From Phycisphaerae bacterium (GTDB taxonomy: Bacteria > Planctomycetota > Phycisphaerae > Phycisphaerales > UBA1924): 42,687 nucleotides of DNA. Below the pieces are notes generated by a model. That model worked only from the letters and a program-made list of their open reading frames with translations, was not told where the DNA came from and did not search any database. This document shows, in pieces, positions 7,404-14,261 of the stretch (positions within the stretch are counted from its first letter, which is position 1; each line of letters begins with the position of its first letter). The stretch spans positions 1-42,687 of the forward strand of contig JAUHXM010000016.1 in assembly GCA_030426605.1 (NCBI GenBank). The letters run 5' to 3'. Position numbers and translations under genes: made by a program.

Positions 7404-8378
7404 GTGCTCCGCGACAACTGCGGCGGACGCCTCGGCGAGATCTCGTGGTTCCGGGCGACCTGGCAACACGGCGGGGCCTCAACCGGGTACAGCACCTGGA
7501 CCACCACCGACGGGCGCACGATCGATTGCGTTGTGAAGCTCCCCGTCGGGTACGCCGAGTACTTCTGGACCAAACGTCTCGGCCTCGTCGCGGAATCGGA
7601 CTGGGACTCGGACGACGCGATGACCCTGCCAACCCCCCGCGTCCTCGCGGCTGGGTTCGAGCTCGGCGGGTACGACTTCGCCTGGATCGTCATGGAACGC
7701 CTCGCGGGCCCGCCCATGGCCTCCAACCCGACCTCCCAGGGGATGTGGGAGATCTTCGAGACGGCGGCGGAGTTCCACGCCGCGGCGATCACCGAGCAGT
7801 CCATCGCGCCCGAACGCGCGCCCGAACCGCCCGATTGGGCCTCCCTGATCGCCAAGGCTCAGAAGGTGGTCGCGGAGAACGACCTCGATGACGGGGACCG
7901 CTGGGCAGCGCTGCTCGCACGGGCGGCGGCGATCGAGCCCGACCTCCGCGCCCAGTGGGCCACGCGCGACATCGATACATGGTGCCACCTCGACCTCCAC
8001 GGCCGAAACGCCATGCGCCGCCAGAGCCCCGACCCCGACCACCCCGGGCACTGCGTCCTCATCGACCTGGCCATGGTCCGACCGGGGAGCTGGGTCGAAG
8101 ACGCCCTCTACCTCGAGCGGCTCTACTGGGGGCACGAGGAGATGCTCTGCGGCGTGGACCCGGTGGCCTCCCTCGCGCGGGCCCGCCAGTTCAACGGGCT
8201 GCCCGTGGGCGAGGGCTATGAGCACCTGGCGGACCTGCGCCGGGTGCTGATGGCGGCCTCCGTGCCCGCGTTCCTGGGGCGTGAGGGCGATCGGAAGTAC
8301 CTGACGCACGCGGTCGGGATCCTCGATCGCCTGCTCCCGGCGTTCGAGCGGGGGACCTCCCGCCCCTCGGTTGCCTGA
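7404..8378 (+). CDS. Aminoglycoside-phosphotransferase-fold (APH) family protein
   Basis: This 324-aa protein carries the kinase-like APH fold. The catalytic loop HLDLHGRN (H195, D197, N202) matches the HxDxxxxN motif, VLIDLAM (D221) is the metal-binding aspartate, and a candidate ATP-binding lysine lies in CVVKLP (K45). Substrate is unknown; chromosomal members often phosphorylate small metabolites rather than antibiotics. GTG 7404 is the first canonical in-frame start. However, the frame reads plausibly upstream (IDHHDDQSSLGQALGP), and a TACAGT box lies 6 nt before an in-frame ATC at 7356, so the true N-terminus may be longer. No other start exists between the rsmA stop and 7404. Confidence 0.75.
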   Translation: MLRDNCGGRLGEISWFRATWQHGGASTGYSTWTTTDGRTIDCVVKLPVGYAEYFWTKRLGLVAESDWDSDDAMTLPTPRVLAAGFELGGYDFAWIVMERLAGPPMASNPTSQGMWEIFETAAEFHAAAITEQSIAPERAPEPPDWASLIAKAQKVVAENDLDDGDRWAALLARAAAIEPDLRAQWATRDIDTWCHLDLHGRNAMRRQSPDPDHPGHCVLIDLAMVRPGSWVEDALYLERLYWGHEEMLCGVDPVASLARARQFNGLPVGEGYEHLADLRRVLMAASVPAFLGREGDRKYLTHAVGILDRLLPAFERGTSRPSVA

Positions 8379-8425
8379 GACAGGACGAGCGTATGTTCGG
8401 AAAATAATCGGTAAATCGTCCGGGC

Positions 8426-8457
8426 TTGACCCCGGGGGGGGGCTGGGCACCTATGCT
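8426..8457 (+). promoter_or_regulatory. Possible promoter for the histone-like gene
   Basis: TTGACC at 8426-8431 is followed after 20 nt by TATGCT at 8452-8457. The -10-like hexamer is the same as before other genes in this window, but the spacer is longer than the usual 17 nt. A transcript from here would have a leader of about 50 nt carrying GAGGTG before the GTG start at 8516. Confidence 0.35.
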
Positions 8458-8515
8458 TGGGCCCTGGAGAGCGGGCCGGAATCCGCCTTCTGAGTGCAGG
8501 AAACGAGGTGAACGC

Positions 8516-8686
8516 GTGGATCTTCTTGACAAGCTTCAGCAACTGATCGAGTCGTGCCGCGAGGACTACAACAAGGCCAAGGGCGGGAACAAGGCCGCGG
8601 GCACCCGCGTCCGCAAGGCGATGCAGGACGTCAAGAACGTCGCCCAGGACATCCGCAAGGAAATGCTCGAGACCCGCGACGACTGA
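8516..8686 (+). CDS. Small histone H1-like (Hc1-type) protein
   Basis: This 56-residue protein (MDLLDKLQQLIESCREDYNK...) resembles the N-terminal domain of the chlamydial histone H1-like protein Hc1: an amphipathic helix, then KGGNKAAGTRVRKAM and a second helix VKNVAQDIRKEM. The AKGGNKAA.RVR core parallels the chlamydial KGNKAAAQRVR. Unlike Hc1 it has no lysine-rich DNA-binding tail and ends acidic (LETRDD). It may therefore be a dimerising or architectural nucleoid protein rather than a strong DNA compactor. The GTG start is set by GAGGTG 5 nt upstream, which makes the longer upstream frame unlikely. Confidence 0.7.
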   Translation: MDLLDKLQQLIESCREDYNKAKGGNKAAGTRVRKAMQDVKNVAQDIRKEMLETRDD

Positions 8687-8693
8687 TGCCGCG

Positions 8694-8736
8694 AGCCCGC
8701 CCGCACGCCGATGAAACGGGGTGGTCTGGGCGGGCT
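8694..8736 (+). terminator. Stem-loop after the histone-like gene
   Basis: AGCCCGCCC at 8694-8702 pairs with GGGCGGGCT at 8728-8736 across a 25-nt loop. No T-tract follows, so it may be a terminator, a pause site or an mRNA-stabilising 3' structure. Confidence 0.3.
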
Positions 8737-8741
8737 GACCG

Positions 8742-9296
8742 ATGTGGGGTTCCCGGATGACCGCTGTGCGCAGCGACACCATGCAAGACGCGCGTGCCGA
8801 GGCTCGACCCGAGCGCTCGTTGCTCTTCCCGATCGATGACATCGATCCGGGCGTGGTGGTCGCGACGCGCGAGCAGATCGGCGAGATGAACCCGCACCGC
8901 CACGAGATGGCGCTGCTCGACCGCGTCGTCTGGGTCGATGAGGGCTACAGCCGGGGCGTCGGCGCGTGGGACGTCCGCGACGACGAGTTCTGGGTCCGCG
9001 GGCACTTCCCCGATCGCCCGATGCTGCCCGGCGTCCTCATGGTCGAGGCGGGCGCCCAGCTCGCGTGCTACCTCTACAACAAGCACCACGGGTCGTCGCA
9101 GCTCGCGGCGTTCCTCAGGATCGAGGACACCGTCTTCCGACGCTCCGTCGTGCCCGGTGAGACACTCGTCATCCTCTGCCGCGAGGTGAAGCGGTCGGCC
9201 CGCCGATTCATCTCCGAGTTGCAGGGCGTGTGCGACGGGCAGGTCACGTTCGAGTCGCGGATCCACGGGATGCGCCTGGACCAGCGTCGCGGGTGA
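8742..9296 (+). CDS. FabZ-like 3-hydroxyacyl-ACP dehydratase (hotdog fold)
   Basis: The protein carries the FabZ/FabA hotdog signature: MNPHRHEMALLDRV, whose HR contains the catalytic histidine, and GHFPDRPMLPGVLMVEAGAQ, whose Glu in VEA is the second catalytic residue. It probably dehydrates 3-hydroxyacyl-ACP in fatty-acid or lipid synthesis. At 184 aa it is longer than typical FabZ (about 145 aa) because of an N-terminal extension with weak start evidence: ATG 8742, 8757 and 8781 are all possible and none has a ribosome site. The typical lpxD/lpxA neighbours are absent, so a specialised paralogue is also possible. Confidence 0.82.
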   Translation: MWGSRMTAVRSDTMQDARAEARPERSLLFPIDDIDPGVVVATREQIGEMNPHRHEMALLDRVVWVDEGYSRGVGAWDVRDDEFWVRGHFPDRPMLPGVLMVEAGAQLACYLYNKHHGSSQLAAFLRIEDTVFRRSVVPGETLVILCREVKRSARRFISELQGVCDGQVTFESRIHGMRLDQRRG

Positions 9297-9314
9297 CCGC
9301 CAGGAGGCACCGCG

Positions 9315-10502
9315 GTGCGCCTCCCCCTCAACATCCACGTTCCGACCGAAGGCGGGTTCGACCCGGCGTCGCTTCCCGCGCGCCCGGGCGTGGTCGTGTT
9401 CGAGAACACGGACGGCGCCGCGGTGCAGGTCGCGAGCACCGGGGACGTGCGCGCGTTCGTGGATGCCCGCCTCGGTGCGCACGCGCAGGCCGGGTCGCGC
9501 GCGGATCTGCGCCCCATCACAGCCCGCGTCGCCGGGATGACCGTCGGCTCGGCGCTCGAGGGCGATCTGGTGTGTTTGGAGCTCGCGCGCGAGCGGCTGC
9601 CCAGCACCTACCGGGCGCTCGCGGACCGGTGGCGCGGGTGGTTCATCCAGCTCGACGCCGAGGCGTCGGCACCGACCTGGCGCAAGACGGACCTGTTCGA
9701 GCTCGTCGGGTCCGAGCCCGGGGGGGCCCTGCTCGGGCCCGTCGGCGACAAGGACGGCGCGGGGCGGTTCGGAGAGATGCTCGACGACGCGTTCGAGCTA
9801 TGCCGGTTCCCGAAAGAGCTCGCGAAAGCGCCGAACGGGCAGGCGTGCGCGTACAAGGAGATGGGGCGCTGCCCCGCGGCGTGCGACGGGTCGGAATCCA
9901 TGGACGACTACCGCGCGCGCGTGCGGCGGGCGATCGCCTACGCGTCGGGCGGCCGCGTCGCCGAGATCGAGCGCGCCCAAGCGGAGATGCGCGACGCCGC
10001 GGCGTCGCACGACTTCGAGCGTGCGGCGAACGTCAAGCACCGGCTCGAGTTGCTCAGCGCCACGCCCGGCAAGGCATGGGCGAACATCGGGGATATGGCG
10101 GGGCTCGGGGTGCTCGCGGTGCTGCCCGCCGAGCGCTTCGGGCGGGCGCGCCTCGTCGTCGTGACGCGTTTGGGCGTCACGTGGATCGCCGACGCGTTGA
10201 GCTCGGACGCGAAGCGGGCGTGGAACGAGCTCGAGCCCACGGTCCGCGGGCTGCACGAGGCGGCGGTCGGCGAGGGGCGCCGGCGGTTGGACGCTCCGTG
10301 GGCCGAGCGGATCGGGCTGATCAGCCGCTACTGGCAGATGCCGGTGAAGAAGGGGCGGCGTCGGCGGTGGACGCTCTTCGACCTGCGGGACTGGCCCGCG
10401 ACGCGGGGGGTGGTGCGGGCGATCGGGTCGGCGTCGGCCGCGGAGCCGGGTGATGAGGAGCACGCCGAGCGGGCCCTCGAGGGCGACGCCGGCGTGGCGT
10501 GA
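9315..10502 (+). CDS. UvrC-like protein with degenerate GIY-YIG domain, cysteine cluster and UVR motif
   Basis: The 395-aa protein aligns by eye with the N-terminal half of the excinuclease subunit UvrC. Residues 24-53 (PGVVVFENTDG...QVASTGDVR) occupy the GIY-YIG position, yet the GVY tyrosine is Val27 and the YVG tyrosine is Gln38, so nuclease activity is doubtful. A cysteine cluster (C163, C178, C186, C190; ACAYKEMGRCPAACDGS) matches the UvrC region that in some homologues binds Fe-S. A UVR motif follows (EMRDAAASHDFERAANVKHR, 224-243). The RNase H-like second nuclease half of UvrC is missing; the last 150 residues are basic and unrecognised. The start is GTG with AGGAGG 7 nt upstream. It could be a DNA-damage binder or a regulator of UvrB. 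Confidence 0.7.
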   Translation: MRLPLNIHVPTEGGFDPASLPARPGVVVFENTDGAAVQVASTGDVRAFVDARLGAHAQAGSRADLRPITARVAGMTVGSALEGDLVCLELARERLPSTYRALADRWRGWFIQLDAEASAPTWRKTDLFELVGSEPGGALLGPVGDKDGAGRFGEMLDDAFELCRFPKELAKAPNGQACAYKEMGRCPAACDGSESMDDYRARVRRAIAYASGGRVAEIERAQAEMRDAAASHDFERAANVKHRLELLSATPGKAWANIGDMAGLGVLAVLPAERFGRARLVVVTRLGVTWIADALSSDAKRAWNELEPTVRGLHEAAVGEGRRRLDAPWAERIGLISRYWQMPVKKGRRRRWTLFDLRDWPATRGVVRAIGSASAAEPGDEEHAERALEGDAGVA

Positions 10503-10526
10503 TCGAGCGGCGAATACTCACCTCCC

Positions 10527-11507
10527 ATGACCGACCCATACCCCATCGTGCTCCAGCCCATCCTCAAGGAAAAAGTCTGGGGCGGGCGTCGGCTCGCGTC
10601 GCTGGGCAAGCAGCTGCCGGCGGGCGTGAACGTCGGCGAGAGCTGGGAGGTCGCGGACCTTGACGCGACGAGCGCCTCGGGCGGCGGGGGCGGCGCGGCG
10701 CGGTCGCTCATCCTCAACGGCGCGCTCGCGGGCAAGACCATCCGCGACGCCGGCGACGCGTGGGGCGACGCGGCGGGGTGGTCCGGCGCGTTCCCGCTGT
10801 TGGTGAAGTACCTCGACGCGCGCGAACACCTGAGCGTGCAGGTGCATCCCTCGCCGGCCTACGCCGCGGCGCACGAGGAGGCGCACCTCAAGACCGAGAG
10901 CTGGGTCGTGCTCGCCGCGGAACCGGGGAGCGTGATCTACAAGGGGCTCAAGCCGGGCACGAGCGCGGACAACCTTCGGGCCGCGATCGAGGGCGGGACG
11001 GTCGCGGACGTGCTGGTGTCGGTCCCCGCGGTGGTGGGCGCGTGCCACACGCTGCCCAGCGGGACGGTGCACGCGTTGGGCGCGGGGGTGCTCGTCGCGG
11101 AGGTGCAGACGCCGAGCGACACGACGTACCGGGTCTACGACTGGGTCGCGGAGTACGGGCGCCCGGAGCGCGAGCTGCACGTGGAGCAGGCGCTGGCGAG
11201 CGCGCTCTTCGACGCGCCGCCCGCGGGCGTGACGGCGCAGGGCAAGCGGTCGCCGGTCGCGCAGACGGAGTTCTACCGCATCGAGTCGATCTCGGCGGAC
11301 TGCGAGGCGGTCGAGCTCGACGCGATGGGCACGGGCCCCGTCGTCGTGATGGCGGCGCGGACGATGGGGTGCGGCGTCGTGTGCCAGGGGTGCGAGGAGG
11401 TGCCGCTGATGCCCGGGCAGACCGCGGTGATTCCCGCGGCGTGCGCGCGCGGGGCGGTCCTCCGGTGCGGGCCGGGCACGACGGCGATCGTCGCGACGGT
11501 GGCGTGA
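10527..11507 (+). CDS. manA: Mannose-6-phosphate isomerase, class I
   Basis: This cupin-type zinc isomerase interconverts mannose 6-phosphate and fructose 6-phosphate, linking central metabolism to sugar nucleotides. The short 326-aa form resembles the Bacillus type. Zinc ligands are visible: Q105 and H107 in LSVQVHPS, E124 in KTESWVVL, and H182 in PSGTVHALG. The N-terminus (PILKEKVWGGRRL) is characteristic. AATACT lies 8 nt before the ATG without a Shine-Dalgarno sequence. Its stop is separated by a single base from the stop of the convergent gene at 11509. Confidence 0.9.
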   Translation: MTDPYPIVLQPILKEKVWGGRRLASLGKQLPAGVNVGESWEVADLDATSASGGGGGAARSLILNGALAGKTIRDAGDAWGDAAGWSGAFPLLVKYLDAREHLSVQVHPSPAYAAAHEEAHLKTESWVVLAAEPGSVIYKGLKPGTSADNLRAAIEGGTVADVLVSVPAVVGACHTLPSGTVHALGAGVLVAEVQTPSDTTYRVYDWVAEYGRPERELHVEQALASALFDAPPAGVTAQGKRSPVAQTEFYRIESISADCEAVELDAMGTGPVVVMAARTMGCGVVCQGCEEVPLMPGQTAVIPAACARGAVLRCGPGTTAIVATVA

Positions 11508-11508
11508 G

Positions 11509-12114
11509 TCAGCGTCGGCGGCGGGCACCGAGCGCGCCCGCGGCGATGAGGAGGCCCGAGGCGGTGCCCGGCGCGGGCTCGGGGTACGCGTACACGCCGT
11601 GCAGCTCGACGTCCGGCGTGGCACCATCGACGTTCAGTTGCACCGACGCGGCGTCGATGCGCTCGAAGGGCTCGAGCCCGCCGAACCCGCCGCCGTTGAG
11701 GGTGAAGCTGTCGTAGAAGAGCCACGCCGACGCGGGCGAGGTGGGCAGGACGTACCCGAGCCCGATGAGCGAGGGGTCCTGCACGGAGATGTCGACGATC
11801 TGGCTCGCGCCGACGATGCCGTCGGACTCGAACGAGAACGCGTGCGGGCCGGTGGGGTTCGTCGTGCCGGCCGATGACACGGTGAGGTTCGGGCCCGCGG
11901 TGACGGCGAGCTCAAGCCCGTAGAGGCGCACGCCCGGCTCATCGGACCAAACCCAGACGTTCCAGGTGGTGTCGTTCCAGGTGTCGAACTGGGCGATCGC
12001 GTCGTCCACGCCGTCGGGCGTGTCCCAGTCCTGGGCGATCTCGATGTGGATGGCGCCCGCGGCGGCGGGTGTCAGCAACGCGACGCCGGCGAGCGTGACG
12101 AGGGGGCGGGGCAT
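11509..12114 (-). CDS. Exported PEP-CTERM-like protein
   Basis: The 201-aa protein has a signal peptide (MPRPLVTLAGVALLTPAAAGA) and a C-terminal sorting tag: PEPAPG, a hydrophobic stretch and an RRRR end, the layout recognised by exosortase-type enzymes in planctomycetes. The mature part is a beta-rich, Asp/Gly-rich domain without a family I recognise. The start at 12114 is supported by GAGAGGAGAA about 6 nt upstream and by the signal peptide; longer frames would place the signal peptide internally. The final anchoring site (outer surface or matrix) is inferred from the tag. No exosortase lies in the window. Confidence 0.75.
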   Translation of the reverse strand: MPRPLVTLAGVALLTPAAAGAIHIEIAQDWDTPDGVDDAIAQFDTWNDTTWNVWVWSDEPGVRLYGLELAVTAGPNLTVSSAGTTNPTGPHAFSFESDGIVGASQIVDISVQDPSLIGLGYVLPTSPASAWLFYDSFTLNGGGFGGLEPFERIDAASVQLNVDGATPDVELHGVYAYPEPAPGTASGLLIAAGALGARRRR

Positions 12115-12154
12115 GACGTTCTCCTCTCTCACAGGCCCGGAGGGGCCAGTGCCC

Positions 12155-12160
12155 AGCATA
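12155..12160 (-). promoter_or_regulatory. Candidate -10 box TATGCT for the gene at 11509-12114
   Basis: The minus strand reads GGGTATGCTGGG about 40 nt before the ATG. A small GGCCC-CTCC-GGGCC hairpin and then the ribosome site follow. The hexamer and its context match the box before the gene at 1890. Confidence 0.35.
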
Positions 12161-12220
12161 CCCGGGGCACCCGGCGGGCCAAAGAGAGATCCGTGCCGGG
12201 GGTTGTGGGGATTGCTGCAA

Positions 12221-12260
12221 CCTTTTGCCAAAATCGTCATATAGCAAATTATTGGCCCCG
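12221..12260. promoter_or_regulatory. AT-rich patch in the divergent intergenic region
   Basis: In a GC-rich setting the stretch around 12223-12254 (TTTTGCCAAAATCGTCATAT, then AGCAAATTATTGG) is strikingly AT-rich and flanked by GCCAA and TTGGC. It lies upstream of the divergent PEP-CTERM-like and protease genes. It may hold a promoter UP-type element or an operator for the protease gene. No firm -35/-10 pair can be assigned. Confidence 0.3.
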
Positions 12261-12308
12261 ACAGGGTGCACGCAGGGGCGCGCATGCGTGGGGCAGGAGG
12301 CGAGCGTG

Positions 12309-13229
12309 ATGATGATGCGTGGGCGACGGGTGGTATGGACGATGGGCGTGTGCGCGGCGGGCTTCGTGTCGGCGGCCGCGGACGCGGGGATCTCCCGGCA
12401 CGATCGGGATCTGGAGTACCACCGGCAGCTCGCGATGCAGCCGCAGTTCCAGGCGGCGGGGGCGATGCGGTTCGGCGGGGCGCGCGGGTCGGGCACGCTC
12501 ATCGCGCCTGGGTGGGTGCTCACGGCGGCGCACGGAACGGAGCTCGCGAACGTCTCGGGCATTCGATTCACAATCGGCGGGACGACGTACGCGAGCGTCG
12601 AGAAGCACGAGCACCCGGACTGGAAGGGCAGCGCCCGCATCACGGAGGGGTACGACCTGGCGCTCGTGCGACTGAGCGAGGAGGTGCAGGGGATCGACCC
12701 GGCGGCGCTGTACCGAGGCACGAGCATCGTGGGGCGCACGGCGACGCTGGTCGGCGCGGGGCTGACGGGCGACGGTCTGACGGGGCAGATCCCGGGCACG
12801 CTCGGCACGATGCACGCGGGGCAGAACACCATCGACGCGACGGCGGATCAGCTCGCGTCGTTCCTGCCGGGCCTGGCCCTCTCATCGAACGGGCTCGTGA
12901 TCGACTTCGACAGCCCGCTGGGCCCGGGGTTGAACCGGATCGGCTCCGCGACGCCGCTGGACCGGGAGTTTTTTACGGGTCAGGGCGACAGCGGCGGCGC
13001 GTACTGGGTGGACGACGGCGCCGGGGGCTGGAGCATCGCGAGCGTGCAGTCCTGGGGCACGACCAACAACGGCGGGAACTTCGGGATGTACGGCAACATG
13101 GCGGTCTCGGCGAAGATCTACGAGCCCGAGGTGCTCGCGTGGATCGACGGGATCACGGGCCTGCCCGCGCCGGGCGGGGCGGGCGTGTTCGTTGTTGTGG
13201 GCGTGATGACCCACCGCCGGCGGCGGTGA
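12309..13229 (+). CDS. Secreted trypsin-like serine protease (S1) with C-terminal Arg-cluster tag
   Basis: The 306-aa protein has all three catalytic residues of the chymotrypsin fold: H75 in VLTAAHG, D116 in GYDLALVRL and S228 in GQGDSGGAYW. A signal peptide precedes it (TMGVCAAGFVSAAADA), and the C-terminus LPAPGGAGVFVVVGVMTHR with an RRRR end is a PEP-CTERM-like anchor, so the protease is probably exported and held at the surface. AGGAGG at 12295-12300 sets the start at ATG 12309; GTG 12306 is also possible. The specificity residue is not assignable by eye. It is convergent with the dockerin protein 7 nt downstream. Confidence 0.85.
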   Translation: MMMRGRRVVWTMGVCAAGFVSAAADAGISRHDRDLEYHRQLAMQPQFQAAGAMRFGGARGSGTLIAPGWVLTAAHGTELANVSGIRFTIGGTTYASVEKHEHPDWKGSARITEGYDLALVRLSEEVQGIDPAALYRGTSIVGRTATLVGAGLTGDGLTGQIPGTLGTMHAGQNTIDATADQLASFLPGLALSSNGLVIDFDSPLGPGLNRIGSATPLDREFFTGQGDSGGAYWVDDGAGGWSIASVQSWGTTNNGGNFGMYGNMAVSAKIYEPEVLAWIDGITGLPAPGGAGVFVVVGVMTHRRRR

Positions 13230-13236
13230 GCGCGGA

Positions 13237-14124
13237 TCAGCACCCGGCGAGGAACGCGGCGACGTAAGCGTCGATGTCGTCGATGTTGATGGTGCCCGTG
13301 CCGTCGAAGTCGGCGAGCAGGTTGCCCGCGAGGAAGGCCGTGACGAAGGCGTCGATGTCGTCGAGGTTCAGCGAGCCGTTGCCGTCGAGGTCGGCGGGGC
13401 AGGCGGGGGGGAAGGACACTAGCGCGGGTTCGTCCACCGTGTCGGAGAACCCCCACCCGGTTGGGAGGTAGGCGTCAAAGGACTGGGTGGCTCGGCCGGT
13501 TGCCTGCTCGTACGCATCGGTCGTGGGGAAAGTCGCGTCCTCGAAGAGCGTGATGCGGACGAACCCGTACTGATACCCGGTGCCCGCGGGGACGCGGAAC
13601 CCGAAGATCGCTTCGCTGCCGACGAGGGGGACGAATCCGGATGATTCGCTGTACCCGCCGATGGGGCCCTCGGTGTCGAAGTTCGAGTTGGGGACGAAGT
13701 CCGACGCGTCGATGGTCTCGCCCGGGCTGAATGTCTTGAGCTCGCGATAAAAAATCGGGTCGAGCCCGGAGCCGTCGAAGTACCCGTACCCGGTCTCGTT
13801 GTCCGTGTCTACTTCGGCGAGGGCGAACTCGACGTCGTTCGCGCTCGACCGGCTGTACCGCTCCATCGCGTTCTGCGAGGAGGTGAAGACGATGCGCGAC
13901 GTGTCGTAATCCATCGAGGGGCCGGACGCGGTGCCCAGCTGGTTCTGCACGGGTGAGGCCGCGACAAACAGGTCCGTCGCGTTGGTCACCGCCATGTCCG
14001 GCGCGATGGACTGATACCCGGGCGTGAACAGGAAGGTCAGCGACGAGTTGTCATACGACGTGGTATCCGCGGCGGCGGTGCTCGCGAGCAACGCAACGAC
14101 AAGGGCAGCATTTCGGTTTGACAT
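13237..14124 (-). CDS. Exported protein with C-terminal dockerin-like double repeat
   Basis: The 295-aa protein starts with a signal peptide (MSNRNAALVVALLASTAAA). It ends with two calcium-binding dockerin-type repeats, DLDGNGSLNLDDIDAFVTAF and DFDGTGTINIDDIDAYVAAF, introduced by a CPA motif and ending AGC. The two EF-like loops have D/N/S at ligand positions 1, 3 and 5 and D at position 12. The central domain (about residues 25-235) is beta-rich and unrecognised. In planctomycetes such short dockerin tails occur on many exported proteins, and cohesin partners are often unknown. GGAGAAG before the ATG supports the start. A near-identical dockerin occurs in the gene at 39834. Confidence 0.8.
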   Translation of the reverse strand: MSNRNAALVVALLASTAAADTTSYDNSSLTFLFTPGYQSIAPDMAVTNATDLFVAASPVQNQLGTASGPSMDYDTSRIVFTSSQNAMERYSRSSANDVEFALAEVDTDNETGYGYFDGSGLDPIFYRELKTFSPGETIDASDFVPNSNFDTEGPIGGYSESSGFVPLVGSEAIFGFRVPAGTGYQYGFVRITLFEDATFPTTDAYEQATGRATQSFDAYLPTGWGFSDTVDEPALVSFPPACPADLDGNGSLNLDDIDAFVTAFLAGNLLADFDGTGTINIDDIDAYVAAFLAGC

Positions 14125-14143
14125 GGTGCTTCTCCATCCCAGG

Positions 14144-14169
14144 GGGCCAGGGAGCCCTGGCCCGGTATA
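14144..14169 (-). promoter_or_regulatory. Promoter-like box plus 5' leader hairpin of the dockerin gene
   Basis: On the minus strand GGTATACC (around 14163-14170) is followed at once by a perfect 9-bp stem (14144-14152 pairing with 14155-14163), then GGAGAAG and the ATG. If TATACC is the -10 box, the mRNA would begin with a stable hairpin, a typical 5'-protecting arrangement. Confidence 0.35.
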
Positions 14170-14261
14170 CCCCACGTCAAAGCAGTATATCGCGCCCCGG
14201 GTTGAATCGCAAAGCAAGATGCCGAGAATACGAAGGTTGAATGCTCAGATTCGGTGCAGAT

